Shown: positions 43,581 to 53,099 of the stretch, piece by piece
Layout: every line of letters starts with the position of its first letter
Position numbering within the stretch: the first letter of the stretch is position 1
Assembly (NCBI RefSeq): GCF_000340435.2
Contig: NZ_CP011883.2
Location: 434,001 to 498,000, forward strand
DNA from: Mycobacterium haemophilum DSM 44634
Lineage (GTDB): Bacteria > Actinomycetota > Actinomycetes > Mycobacteriales > Mycobacteriaceae
Reading direction: 5' to 3'
DNA length: 64,000 nt
Program-made: the position numbers and the translations under genes
The notes under the pieces: model-generated
What the model saw: the letters and a program-made list of their open reading frames with translations, nothing else
What the model was told of the DNA's origin: nothing
Database searches by the model: none

Positions 43581-45665
43581 GTGGCCGCCGAATCTGCGAT
43601 CTACATCGCCGCGCCCGAACCGGCGTCGGGCAAGGCGACGATCGCGCTGGGGATCCTGCACCGACTTTCCGCCACGGTCGCCAAAGTCGGTGTGTTCCGG
43701 CCGATCACCCGGGCCGATGATGCACGCGACTACATCCTGGAGCTGCTGCTGGCTCATACCACCGCGGGCTTGCCCTACCAACAATGCGTCGGCGTGACCT
43801 ACCAACAGCTGCACGCCGACACCGACGCCGCGATCGTCGACATTGTTGACGCGTATCACGCCATGGCCGAGGCATGCGACGCCGTCGTGATCGTCGGCAG
43901 CGACTACACCGACCTGGGAGTGGGGGCCACTCCCACCGAGCTTTCGGTCAACGCCCGCATCGCGGTCAATCTCGGCGCACCGATGCTGCTTGCGGTGAGC
44001 GCCAAAGGCCGCAGCCCCGACGACGTCGTCGATGTTGTCGGTGTGTGCTTGGGAGAGCTGGCCGCCCAGCGCGCCCACGCCGCGGCGGTGGTGGCGAATC
44101 GGTGCAACCCGGCACAACTCGAGGACGTGCGCGAGGCACTGCGCACCTTCGTCCCGCGCAGCTATGTGCTGCCCGACGAGCCGCTGCTGTCGGCGCCGAC
44201 GGTGACCGAACTGAAGACGGCCGTGACCGGGACGCCCATCAGCGGTGACGCGCCGCTGTGGGACCGTGAAGTCACCGACGTGCTGGTTGCCGGGATGACC
44301 GTCGACCATGTGCTGGAACGGCTGCATGACGGGATAGCGGTCATTACCCCCGGCGACCGCTCCGATGTGGTGCTCGCCGTCACCAGTGCCCATGCCGCCG
44401 AAGGGTTTCCGGCGCTTTCGTGCATCATTCTCAACGGTGGGTTCGAACTGCATCCGTCGATCGCGGCGCTGGTCTCGGGGCTGCGGTTGAGGTTGCCGAT
44501 CATCGCCACCGCACTGGGTACCTACGAGACGGCTAGCGCGGCCGCTTCGGCTCGCGGCCGGCTCACGGCAACCGCGCAGCGCAAGATCGATACGGCACTG
44601 GCACTGATGGACCGCCACGTTGATGTCGCGGACCTGTTGGCCCAGCTTGCCATCCCGATCCCGACTGTTACCACACCACAGATGTTCACCTATCGCCTGC
44701 AGCAACAAGCACGTTCGGATCGCAAGCACATCGTTCTTCCCGAAGGCGACGACGACCGCATCCTCAAATCTGCCGGCCGCCTACTTCAGCGCCATGTCGC
44801 CGACCTGACCATCCTGGGTGATGAGGCCCAAATCCGCTTGCGCTCAGCAGAACTCGGAGTCGACCTGGACGGCGTGAAGGTGATCAACCCGCACGTTAGC
44901 GAATTGCGCCACCAGTTCGCCGACCAGTACGCTCAGTTGCGCAAGACATCGGGAATCACCGTCGAGCGGGCCCGCGAGATTATGCACGACTTCTCGTATT
45001 TCGGCACCATGCTGGTGTTCAACCGCATGGTCGACGGCATGGTATCCGGCGCCGCCCACACCACCGCGCACACTGTTCGCCCAGCGTTTGAGATCATCAG
45101 AACGGTTCCCGGCGTCTCCACGGTGTCCAGCATTTTCATGATGTGCCTGCCCGATCGGGTGCTGGCATACGGTGACTGTGCGATCGTCCCAAACCCGACA
45201 CCCGAACAGCTCGCCGATATCGCGATCTGCTCAGCGCGCACCGCGGCACAGTTTGGCATTGAGCCGCGAGTAGCAATGCTGTCCTACTCGACCGGTGATT
45301 CAGGCAGCGGGGCTGACGTCGACAAGGTCAGGGCCGCAACGGAGTTGGTGCGCATTCGGGATCCGCAGTTGGCGGTCGAGGGGCCCATCCAGTACGACGC
45401 CGCCGTGGAGCCCTCGGTTGCGGCTACCAAGATGCGTGATTCGCCGGTGGCCGGTCACGCGACGGTACTGATCTTTCCCGATCTGAACACCGGCAACAAC
45501 ACGTACAAGGCGGTGCAGCGGACCGCCGGGGCGATCGCGATTGGTCCGGTGCTGCAAGGGTTGCGTAGGCCGGTCAATGACCTGTCCCGGGGTGCTTCGG
45601 TCGAGGACATCGTCAACACCGTGGCCATCACCGCTATCCAGGCGCAGGGTATCCATGACTACTGA
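43581..45665 (+). CDS. pta: Phosphate acetyltransferase
   Basis: Interconverts acetyl-CoA and acetyl phosphate. It has 694 residues in three parts: an N-terminal P-loop-like domain (AAPEPASGKATIALG, about 9-23), a central DRTGG domain, and the C-terminal catalytic PTA domain from about residue 370 (HIVLPEGDDDRILKSAGRLL, SYSTGDSGSGADVDKVRAAT). The GTG at 43581 is chosen because it follows the fgd1 stop by ten bases. The ackA start lies inside its end. Orthologue of Rv0408. Confidence 0.96.
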   Translation: MAAESAIYIAAPEPASGKATIALGILHRLSATVAKVGVFRPITRADDARDYILELLLAHTTAGLPYQQCVGVTYQQLHADTDAAIVDIVDAYHAMAEACDAVVIVGSDYTDLGVGATPTELSVNARIAVNLGAPMLLAVSAKGRSPDDVVDVVGVCLGELAAQRAHAAAVVANRCNPAQLEDVREALRTFVPRSYVLPDEPLLSAPTVTELKTAVTGTPISGDAPLWDREVTDVLVAGMTVDHVLERLHDGIAVITPGDRSDVVLAVTSAHAAEGFPALSCIILNGGFELHPSIAALVSGLRLRLPIIATALGTYETASAAASARGRLTATAQRKIDTALALMDRHVDVADLLAQLAIPIPTVTTPQMFTYRLQQQARSDRKHIVLPEGDDDRILKSAGRLLQRHVADLTILGDEAQIRLRSAELGVDLDGVKVINPHVSELRHQFADQYAQLRKTSGITVERAREIMHDFSYFGTMLVFNRMVDGMVSGAAHTTAHTVRPAFEIIRTVPGVSTVSSIFMMCLPDRVLAYGDCAIVPNPTPEQLADIAICSARTAAQFGIEPRVAMLSYSTGDSGSGADVDKVRAATELVRIRDPQLAVEGPIQYDAAVEPSVAATKMRDSPVAGHATVLIFPDLNTGNNTYKAVQRTAGAIAIGPVLQGLRRPVNDLSRGASVEDIVNTVAITAIQAQGIHDY

Positions 45666-46824
45666 AACCCGGGCCCGTCTTGTGCTGGTGATTAACTCCG
45701 GCTCGTCGTCGCTCAAATATCAACTGGTCGAACCCGATGCGGGTGTATCGCGGGCGTCCGGCCACATCGAGCGGATCGGCGAAGAATCCTCCCCGGTCGC
45801 CGACCACCAAGCCGCACTGCGGTTGGCTTTCAAGCAATTGACCGAGGCTGGCAGTAACTTACAGACTGCTGACCTGGCGGCGGTTGGGCATCGGGTGGTG
45901 CATGGTGGCAACGAGTTCCATCATCCGACACTGCTGGATGATGTGGTTGTCGCTGAGCTTAAGAAGCTGTCGACGCTGGCCCCGCTACATAATCCGCCCG
46001 CGGTGAAAGGAATCGAGGTGGCACGGAAGTTGCTGCCCGACATTCCGCACATCGCGGTGTTCGACACCGCTTTCTTTCATGACCTACCATCAGCGGCCGC
46101 GGCCTACGCCATCGATCGTCGGCTGGCCGAGCGATGGCAAATTCGCCGCTATGGATTCCATGGCACGTCTCATCGGTACGTAAGTGAGCAGGCCGCTGCC
46201 TTCCTGGAGCGGTCGTACCACAGTCTGAATCAGATTGTGCTGCACCTGGGTAACGGTGCCTCGGCCTCGGCGATCGCCGGCGGTCGGCCACTTGACACGT
46301 CCATGGGCCTGACGCCGCTGGAGGGTTTGGTGATGGGCACCCGCAGCGGTGATATAGACCCCAGCGTTGTCAGCTACCTGTGGCGCAGCGCCCAGATGGG
46401 TGTCGACGAGATCGACTCCATGCTCAATCACCGGTCGGGGCTGGTAGGTCTGGCAGGGGAGCGTGACTTTCGGCGACTACACGCGATGATCGAATCAGGT
46501 GATAACTCAGCACAATTGGCATACGACGTGTTTATTCACCGGTTACGTAAGTACATTGGAGCCTACCTGGCGGTGCTGGGGCACACCGACGTGGTGAGCT
46601 TCACCGCAGGGATCGGTGAAAATGACGCGACAGTGCGTCGCGATGCGTTGACCGGCATCGGGGAACTGGGCATCGTGCTTGACCAGCGCCGTAACCTCAG
46701 CGCCGGAACGGGGCAGATTGCTCGCATTTCCACGGACGCCTCACCGATTGCTGTGCTGGTGGTGCCAACCAATGAAGAACTGGCCATTGCGCGCGACTGC
46801 ATGCATGTGCTGGCCGGGTCATAG
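45655..46824 (+). CDS. ackA: Acetate kinase
   Basis: Makes ATP and acetate from acetyl phosphate and ADP, or activates acetate in reverse. It has 389 residues from the ATG at 45655, overlapping pta by 11 bases. The family signatures are VINSGSSSLKYQL (about 13-25), FHGTSHRYVSEQAA (about 166-179) and ISTDAS near the end, with the ATP-site glycine loop HLGNGASASAI. With Pta it forms the acetate pathway used when respiration is limited. Orthologue of Rv0409. Confidence 0.97.
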   Translation: MTTETRARLVLVINSGSSSLKYQLVEPDAGVSRASGHIERIGEESSPVADHQAALRLAFKQLTEAGSNLQTADLAAVGHRVVHGGNEFHHPTLLDDVVVAELKKLSTLAPLHNPPAVKGIEVARKLLPDIPHIAVFDTAFFHDLPSAAAAYAIDRRLAERWQIRRYGFHGTSHRYVSEQAAAFLERSYHSLNQIVLHLGNGASASAIAGGRPLDTSMGLTPLEGLVMGTRSGDIDPSVVSYLWRSAQMGVDEIDSMLNHRSGLVGLAGERDFRRLHAMIESGDNSAQLAYDVFIHRLRKYIGAYLAVLGHTDVVSFTAGIGENDATVRRDALTGIGELGIVLDQRRNLSAGTGQIARISTDASPIAVLVVPTNEELAIARDCMHVLAGS

Positions 46825-46860
46825 GAATCCCAGGACGCAGCAGCGGCGGTGGGCTTTTGC

Positions 46861-46940
46861 TGAGTGTGCGTTCACGGCGTTCACTGTGCGCTAAGGGTGG
46901 AATTTCGGCGATTTTCCCGCCGTGGACGCACACTCGAAGC
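46861..46940. repeat. Dispersed hairpin repeat, family B, copy 2
   Basis: TGAGTGTGCGTTCACGGCG, then AATTTCGGCGATTTTCCCGC and CGTGGACGCACACTCGA. The GAGTGTGCG and CGCACACTC ends are exact reverse complements, so the 80-base unit can fold into one long hairpin. It lies between ackA and the ruined DUF559 gene. A third copy lies at that gene's other end, in the same orientation. Confidence 0.82.
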
Positions 46941-46992
46941 CCTGTGCATAGGCGAAGTCGTGGCATGCGGTTGTTGTGCGATTGTTCGGGCC

Positions 46993-47662
46993 ATGCGGGA
47001 TATGGGGCAACCGTTCATCGGCAGCGAGGCGCTGGCGTCGGGAACGCTGAGTCGGCATCAACTGCGGACCCGCTATCGCGCGGTGTTCGGCGAATGTCTA
47101 CCTAGCGAACGACGTTGAGGCTTCACTTGAGCTGCGCATCTCTGCCGCCTGGCTGTGGTCTCGACGGACCGCGTTCGATATCGGCAGGCGCGGGGCAGTC
47201 CGCTCGGCGGTTGCTCGGTTGGACGCGCTCGCCCGGGCAACGGGTTTCAAGGTCGATGACGTGCTGCGCATCGCCAAGTGCCACCCCCGCTCGCCGGGAC
47301 TGCGTCGGCTGGAGGCCGCGCTGGAGCTGGTCGACGCGGGCGCGCAATCGCCCCGAGAAAGCTACTTGCGGCTGCTTCTCATCGACGCTGGTCTGCCTAG
47401 ACCGCAGACCCAGATCCCGGTGCTCGGGGTGGACGGAATGCCATTCGCCTACCTCGATTTAGGCTGGGCGGAGTGCATGGTCGCGGTGGAATATGACGGC
47501 GATCAACATCGGACCGACCGTCGGCAATACGTCAAAGACATTCGCCGGCTGGAAACGCTGGAGCGGATGGGGTGGATCATCGTCCGGGTCGTCGCGGAGG
47601 ACCGCCCCGCCCACATCGTCGGTCGGGTCCGGGCTGCGCTGGCGGCATCGAGTGTGCGCTGA
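46993..47662 (+). pseudogene. DUF559 (Vsr/PD-(D/E)XK-like endonuclease) protein, ruined
   Basis: The start MRDMGQPFIGSEALASGTLS is typical of a mycobacterial family of about 280-300 residues with a C-terminal DUF559 nuclease domain. The frame ends early at GECLPSERR*. The correct sequence continues one frame over as NVYLANDVEASLELRISAAW and then jumps from SRRTA to FDIGRR, so the middle of the protein (about 60-80 residues) is missing. The C-terminal domain is intact, with EYDGDQHRTDRRQYVKDIRR and the final GWIIVRVVAEDR. The last codons enter the flanking hairpin repeat. Two lesions make a working full-length protein unlikely. Confidence 0.82.
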
Positions 47663-47727
47663 CGGCTTTGACTGTGCGCCAAGGGTGGAGCTCATCGGCG
47701 TGTCGAATCCCTAGACGCACAGTCGAT
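47647..47727. repeat. Dispersed hairpin repeat, family B, copy 3
   Basis: TCGAGTGTGCGCTGACGGC, then AAGGGTGGAGCTCATCGGCG, and CTAGACGCACAGTCGATG. It is more diverged in the middle than the other two copies but keeps the paired ends. It overlaps the 3' end of the DUF559 pseudogene and lies just beyond the pknG stop, so it may also end pknG transcription. Confidence 0.75.
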
Positions 47728-47740
47728 GAAACCTCGAGCA

Positions 47741-50044
47741 CTAGAACGTACTGGTGGGCCGCACCTTGTTGGCCATGTCCACCAGGGTGTAGCGGTGCCG
47801 TTGGGTGGGCGCGATCCGGGCCAGGCTGCGCAGCGACGCCTCGACACCTAGTCGCAATCCGTGTTTCGTGAACGGAAAACCGAGGATGTGATTGGTGCTG
47901 GCCTCGTTATTGGCTAGCCAGTCCATCGCGCCTCCCAATACCAGAGCGCGGATCTGCAGCACACGTGGTTCGGTGGGCGGCAGCGCCTCCACTCGCCGGG
48001 CGGCGTCGCGGATCTGCTGCTCGGTGATTTCGCTGGTGGACCGGCCGGACAGCAGGGTCACCGCACTGGTCAGGCGGGCGGTGGTGAAATGGCGCGAGGT
48101 AGGCGGCACTTCATCAAGAGTGCGCACGGCGCCGGTTCGATCGCCTTCGGCCGACTGGAATCTGGCCAGTCCGAAAGCCGCTGAGATCACGCCGTCGTTG
48201 GTGTGCCACACCGTCCGGTAGAACTTGTGCTCGTCGGACTCGCCGGCCAGCTCGGCGGTGGCGGCCAGCGCGAGCTTGGGTGCCAGCTCACCGGGAAAGG
48301 TGTCCAGCACCTCGGTGAAATGTTTGGTGGCCGAGTCGTAGTCGCCGGTGAGGAGCTCGGCGACGGCGCGATACCAGACCAACCGCCACTGCCAGCCGAC
48401 CCGATCGGCCAGGTCGTCGAGTTTCCGGGTGGCCTTGGCCACATCGCCCAGGTCCAGCAGCGCACGGACTTCCATCAGTGGCAGCTCAACCGACTCGGTC
48501 AAGTCGATACCCTGCGCGTCCAGAGCACCGTGCCGGGCTGCACGCAGCGAGTCCAGTGTCTGCACCGGCTGGGAGAGCACCGTCGCCTGCAGCACCGGGG
48601 CGGCCACGTCGGTCGGATCAACCAGCGGAACCTGCAGCGCCGTCACGATCTCCTTGGCGGTGAGCTTCTCCGAATGCACCCGGCCGTCCAAATACACGTC
48701 GGTGTGGGCGACCAGCAGGTCCACGCCGAATGTCGAGCGGCTCGGGCTGAAGATGGTCGACAGGCCGGCCCGCGGCACCCCAGTGTCTTGGGCAACCACC
48801 TCCCGCAACACACCCATCAGCTGCGCGGACATCTCCTCCGCGGAGCTGAAGCGGCGCCGTGGATCGGGGTCGATGGCGCGGCACAGCAACCGGGCAAAAG
48901 AGTCGTAGGTGGTCAACACCGGATCGTCTTCGGGCAGCCCGTCCACGTAGCGGCCGTTGCGGGTGCGCAGGTTCAACGTGAGCGCCGCGAGCGTGCGGCC
49001 CACGGTGTAGATGTCGGTGGCCACCGTCGGACCGGTCCGCACGATCTCGGGCGCCTGATAGCCGGGTGTGCCGTAGAGGTAGCCGAACGAGTTGATCCGC
49101 GACACCGCGCCTAGGTCAATCAGTTTGAGTTGCTCTTCGGTGAGCATGATGTTCTCCGGCTTCAGGTCGTTGTAGACCAAGCCGATGGAATGCAGATAGC
49201 TCAGCGCGGGCAGGATTTCCAGCAGGTAGGCGATCGCCTCGGCGACCGGCAGTTTCTCGCCCTTGCCCTTCTTTGAGCCCCGTTTCAGCGATTGCCCGCC
49301 GATGTATTCCATGACGATGTAGCCGACCGGATCCCCGTGTGTGTCTTTGTGCTGGACAAAGTTGAAGATCTGAACGATCTGCGGGTGCACCACCTCGGCG
49401 AGGAATTGCCGTTCGGCCATCGCGATCGCCTGCGCCTCGGCGTCACCGGAGTGCACCAGGCCCTTGAGCACCACCGGCCGGTCGTTGACGTTGTGGTCGA
49501 GCGCTAGGTAGACCCAGCCCAACCCGCCGTGCGCGATGCAGCCCTTGACCTCGTACTGACCGGCGACGATGTCTCCGGGCCCCAGCTGGGGTAGGAACGA
49601 ATACGGACTGCCGCAGTAGGGGCACCAGCCCTCCTTAGCCCCTTGAGTCCCCTCAGCCGCCTGGCCCTCCGAGTCGGACCGGCCGACCGGCCGTCCGCAG
49701 TTCCAGCAGAACCGCTTGGATTCCGGCACCACCGGATTGGTCATCAAGGCCTCAAGCGGATCGATATCGCGCACCCGGCGGATCTCCACGAGTCCGCCGC
49801 CGAGCTGTCTGATCGGCGGTAGCGTCCTGGTCGCCGGCGTTATCCGGTCTTGCGGCTCGGTGTCCACGCTGGGGACAGAGATATGCGGAAGGTCATCGTC
49901 GTCGTCGAAATCGGGCCGGAATACCGCCTGGGTGGCCTGTGGGCGCCCTTCCGTTGCGCCGGACGGCAGGTCTGCCCGCTGGGTGGCCGGGCCCACGTCT
50001 TCGGTGTCGGGGTCGATGTGTTCTTTCTTCATGGACTCGGCCAT
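47741..50044 (-). CDS. pknG: Serine/threonine protein kinase G
   Basis: A soluble 767-residue kinase that controls glutamate metabolism through GarA and is secreted by pathogens to block phagosome maturation. The order is a disordered acidic N-terminus with TQAVFRPDF (Thr39, the likely autophosphorylation and GarA docking site), then a rubredoxin-like motif with Cys113/116 and Cys141/144 (CWNCG, CPYCG). The kinase domain follows (HGGLGWVYL, Lys194, YNDLKPENIM, DLGAVS), then a C-terminal TPR region. The ATG at 50044 overlaps the glnH stop by one base. Orthologue of Rv0410c. Confidence 0.97.
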   Translation of the reverse strand: MAESMKKEHIDPDTEDVGPATQRADLPSGATEGRPQATQAVFRPDFDDDDDLPHISVPSVDTEPQDRITPATRTLPPIRQLGGGLVEIRRVRDIDPLEALMTNPVVPESKRFCWNCGRPVGRSDSEGQAAEGTQGAKEGWCPYCGSPYSFLPQLGPGDIVAGQYEVKGCIAHGGLGWVYLALDHNVNDRPVVLKGLVHSGDAEAQAIAMAERQFLAEVVHPQIVQIFNFVQHKDTHGDPVGYIVMEYIGGQSLKRGSKKGKGEKLPVAEAIAYLLEILPALSYLHSIGLVYNDLKPENIMLTEEQLKLIDLGAVSRINSFGYLYGTPGYQAPEIVRTGPTVATDIYTVGRTLAALTLNLRTRNGRYVDGLPEDDPVLTTYDSFARLLCRAIDPDPRRRFSSAEEMSAQLMGVLREVVAQDTGVPRAGLSTIFSPSRSTFGVDLLVAHTDVYLDGRVHSEKLTAKEIVTALQVPLVDPTDVAAPVLQATVLSQPVQTLDSLRAARHGALDAQGIDLTESVELPLMEVRALLDLGDVAKATRKLDDLADRVGWQWRLVWYRAVAELLTGDYDSATKHFTEVLDTFPGELAPKLALAATAELAGESDEHKFYRTVWHTNDGVISAAFGLARFQSAEGDRTGAVRTLDEVPPTSRHFTTARLTSAVTLLSGRSTSEITEQQIRDAARRVEALPPTEPRVLQIRALVLGGAMDWLANNEASTNHILGFPFTKHGLRLGVEASLRSLARIAPTQRHRYTLVDMANKVRPTSTF

Positions 50045-51021
50045 CAATCCACATACCTCGGTATGGGCGGGGCCGGCGCCGGCCCGAGGACCGTTAACCA
50101 CTTGCGGTACAACGTGTTCCAGGTGCCGTCCCTGCGGATGCGCTCTAGTGTGCCGTTGACGAACCGGACCAGCGTGGTGTTGTCCAAGTTGATCCCTATG
50201 CCATAGGGCTGGGTGGCCATATTGGGCCCGACGATGTGCAAGTAGGGGTCTTCCTCGACCAGCCCGGCCAGGATCGAGTCGTCGGTGCTGATGGCGTCGA
50301 TCTCCCGCTGCTGCATTGCCACCAGGCAGTCAGCCCAGTTTTCCGCCGACACGATGATCGGCGGTGGTGTGATCTCGCGGACCTGGTGCAGCGAGGTAGT
50401 GCCCCGTGTCACGCAGACTCGTTTGTTGGACAGGTCGGACGGCTTGGTGATTGGTGAGTCACGCGGGGCGAGGATGCGCTGGTTGGCGTCGAGGTAGACG
50501 GTGGAGAAGTTCACTAGCTTGCGTCGCTCGCAGGTGATCGTCATCGTCTTGACGACGATGTCGACCTCCGATTTCTGCAGCGCGGTGATGCGCTCTGTGG
50601 TCGACAGGATGCGGTACTCGATATGTGATGGGGTGCCGAAGATGTCGCGCGCTACCTCGCCGGCGATGTCGACGTCGAATCCGGTGATTTCGCCGGTGAT
50701 CGGGTCGCGGAAGCTGAACAGGTTGCTACCGATGTCGAGCCCGACGATCAGTCGGCCGCGGGCGCGGATCTCGGCTACCGCAGCGTCAGCTTCGGCCTTG
50801 GTGGGGAAGGGGCGCAGGCTGGCGGTGGGGTTGCAGTCTTCCTCGGTGTTGTCGCGCGGCGGCGGGGGTTCCGGCGGCACTTGCTCCATGCCGACCGGTG
50901 TGGGTGGCGGCAGGGTCGGCACGGTGGCCACTATCAGGGGCTCCGCATGGCTGCAAGCGGCCAGCACCATCGCCGTGCCGAGCACACTGCAGGCTCGCTG
51001 GATCCTGGGCTGGCGCGGCAT
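50044..51021 (-). CDS. glnH: GlnH, amino-acid-binding lipoprotein
   Basis: A periplasmic solute-binding lipoprotein of 325 residues. The signal peptide ends in lipobox VLAAC (Cys near 23), then a Pro-rich linker and a type 2 periplasmic binding fold (GRLIVGLDIGSNLFSFRDP, FDVDIAGEVARDIFG). GlnH binds aspartate or glutamate and passes the signal through the membrane protein encoded upstream to PknG. The ATG at 51021 overlaps the upstream stop by one base. There are no ABC permease or ATPase genes here, which fits a sensing role rather than uptake. Orthologue of Rv0411c. Confidence 0.95.
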   Translation of the reverse strand: MPRQPRIQRACSVLGTAMVLAACSHAEPLIVATVPTLPPPTPVGMEQVPPEPPPPRDNTEEDCNPTASLRPFPTKAEADAAVAEIRARGRLIVGLDIGSNLFSFRDPITGEITGFDVDIAGEVARDIFGTPSHIEYRILSTTERITALQKSEVDIVVKTMTITCERRKLVNFSTVYLDANQRILAPRDSPITKPSDLSNKRVCVTRGTTSLHQVREITPPPIIVSAENWADCLVAMQQREIDAISTDDSILAGLVEEDPYLHIVGPNMATQPYGIGINLDNTTLVRFVNGTLERIRRDGTWNTLYRKWLTVLGPAPAPPIPRYVD

Positions 51022-52340
51022 CACCGATACTCCTTCAGCCGCGGCCACAGGCCGAGGGCGACCGCGATGGCGGCGCCCAGGCTGAGCACCATGCCACCGA
51101 TCTGGGCGCCGGATAACCCACTGCGCGCACTCAGGACGTCCTGGCGCAAGCGGGTGCGGCTTTGGTCCATCGTCTTGACCAACTCGTCGTCGAGTTTGTC
51201 GAACGCGGGGGTGGAGTCGTCCTCACCGCTACCCAGCGCGACCTTGGTGGCGGCCCGATAGTTACCTACCGAGATGTAGGAGTTCATCCGATCATTCGCC
51301 TGCCGCCAGCGGACCAGCAGCTGGTCGACGCCTTGCAGGTCTTCCTTGTCGACGGCGTCGCTGCGGGACAAGTATTGGCTGATCTCTTGGTGCATGGTGT
51401 CGATGCGGGTGTAGAACGCCTTCCTCCGGCTCTCGTCATCGCCGTGCCGGATCAGCGACAGCGTCTCGTCAGCTCGCGCTTGCTGAGCGGTGATCTCGAC
51501 GTTGGTAACGGTTCTCAGTGACTCGGCCGCGGTGTCTTTGGCGCTACGGCTGGCGGTCGTGGAAATCGTCAACGCGGTTCCGACCCACATCACCATGACG
51601 AGGATGCAGAGCGCACCCACCACGAGACCGGGGTTGATCCGGCGTCTCGTGCGCCGGGCCAACCAGCGGTGGGATAACGCACCGAAGACCACGGTGGTGG
51701 CGACGATGAGAATCACCGGGAGCGGAATTTGAGTCGATGCGGTGGTTTCGCTATCTACCCGGTTCGACGTCTCCCGGTAGAGCTCTTGTGCTGCGGGCAG
51801 GATTGTCGATTGCATCAGCCCCGATGCCTCCGACAGGTACGACGACCCGACCGGGTTGCCTTCCCGGTTATTGGTGCGGGCGATCTCGATCAACCCGGTG
51901 TAGACGGCCAGTTCGGCGTTGATCCGGCCCAGCAATTCCACCAGCCGGGCGTCGGTCAGTCCGGCCGACGCCCGGGTCACCGCCACCGCGGCGTCGGTGA
52001 TGGCCTCTTCGTAACGCAGCCGGACGGTGCGCGGTTCAGCTTGGGCGATGAACGCGGTAGCCGCCGCGGCGTCGGCAACTGACAACGTGGTGTAAAGCCG
52101 TCCAGCGGCGAACGACAGCGGCTCGGTGTGGCTCAGCACGGTAGTCAGCACTTGCTGCCGGTGGTTGATGGTCGTCGAGGTGGCGAACGCGCTGAGGCCG
52201 CCCAGAGCTGCCAAAACGATGCCGATAGTCAAGATGCGGCCCGGTGTGGTCGAGACGAACCACCAGCGGGGATGGGCCGGTTCGGCCGGCGACCGAGACC
52301 CTAGCGGCTCGGTCGACGGGTGCGCCAGCTCAACCGTCAC
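51021..52340 (-). CDS. glnX: GlnX, membrane signal transducer between GlnH and PknG
   Basis: A 439-residue membrane protein, the length I recall for Rv0412c. There are four hydrophobic helices: about 35-55 (ILTIGIVLAALGGLSAF), 208-225, 238-258 (VVGALCILVMVMWVGTALTI) and near the C-terminus (GGMVLSLGAAIAVALGLW). The two extracytoplasmic helical regions resemble chemoreceptor four-helix sensor domains. It has been shown to link GlnH to PknG in M. tuberculosis. It is first in the operon, with one-base stop/start overlaps to both following genes. Confidence 0.93.
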   Translation of the reverse strand: MTVELAHPSTEPLGSRSPAEPAHPRWWFVSTTPGRILTIGIVLAALGGLSAFATSTTINHRQQVLTTVLSHTEPLSFAAGRLYTTLSVADAAAATAFIAQAEPRTVRLRYEEAITDAAVAVTRASAGLTDARLVELLGRINAELAVYTGLIEIARTNNREGNPVGSSYLSEASGLMQSTILPAAQELYRETSNRVDSETTASTQIPLPVILIVATTVVFGALSHRWLARRTRRRINPGLVVGALCILVMVMWVGTALTISTTASRSAKDTAAESLRTVTNVEITAQQARADETLSLIRHGDDESRRKAFYTRIDTMHQEISQYLSRSDAVDKEDLQGVDQLLVRWRQANDRMNSYISVGNYRAATKVALGSGEDDSTPAFDKLDDELVKTMDQSRTRLRQDVLSARSGLSGAQIGGMVLSLGAAIAVALGLWPRLKEYR

Positions 52341-52412
52341 GTCTGCTCCGACCCCATTCTTTCGGCATCTTGTGTTGGCCGTCTCGAACCTCTATAAGCG
52401 AATTCTAAGAGA

Positions 52413-53099
52413 ATGTTGCCGCGGATGGGGGAGGCGGACCCAATTGATCTGCATATCCTGAAACGCGTGCAGGGCGACGGTGACGGATGGGTGGTATCCG
52501 ACAGCGGCGTCCACTACTGGGGTCGGTATGGCGCGGCCGGTCTGCTGCTTCGGGCACCGCAGCGCGACGGCACCCCCGCGGTGCTACTGCAGCATCGGGC
52601 GTCGTGGAGTCATCAAGGCGGCACCTGGGGTTTGCCTGGTGGCGCTCGGGATAGCCACGAGACCCCCGAGGAGACCGCGGTCCGCGAAGCTCGCGAAGAG
52701 GCCGGTCTCACCGCAGAGCGACTCGCGGTACGGGCGACGGTGGTGACGGCCGAGGTCTCCGCGCTCAGGGGTACTACCTGGACCTACACCACGGTTGTCG
52801 CCGATGCCCGCGAGTTGCTGCACACCGTGCCCAACCGGGAAAGCGCCGAATTGCGTTGGGTTGCTGAGTTCGAGGTGGCCGACCTGCCGCTGCATCCCGG
52901 GTTGGCCGCCAGCTGGCAACGGCTGCGCACCGCCCCGGCCACCGTGCCGCTAGATCGCGGCGACCAACGCCGGCAGGGCCTGCCTCGCACCGTCGAGATT
53001 GAGACGGGAGTCTTCGTCTGGTGTATGCCGGGTGACGCGGATCAGGCACCGTCGCAGTTGAGTCGCCGGATCAGCTCGTTGCTCTCAGCGCCGAAATAA
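52413..53099 (+). CDS. mutT3: Nudix hydrolase MutT3
   Basis: A 228-residue Nudix protein. The Nudix box GX5EX7REUXEEXGU is GGARDSHETPEETAVREAR followed by EEAGL, at about 76-98, with all metal-binding Glu present. It probably cleaves an oxidised or damaged nucleoside triphosphate. The start is not certain: ATG at 52413 is used, ATG at 52425 is possible, and homologues are about 217 residues. Divergent from glnX and tail-to-tail overlapping thiE by 29 bases. Orthologue of Rv0413. Confidence 0.9.
   Translation: MLPRMGEADPIDLHILKRVQGDGDGWVVSDSGVHYWGRYGAAGLLLRAPQRDGTPAVLLQHRASWSHQGGTWGLPGGARDSHETPEETAVREAREEAGLTAERLAVRATVVTAEVSALRGTTWTYTTVVADARELLHTVPNRESAELRWVAEFEVADLPLHPGLAASWQRLRTAPATVPLDRGDQRRQGLPRTVEIETGVFVWCMPGDADQAPSQLSRRISSLLSAPK

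Noticed and set aside
43473..44729. A 418-codon minus-strand frame opposite pta
   Set aside because: It is antisense to the fully recognisable Pta N-terminal half and has no plausible protein features.
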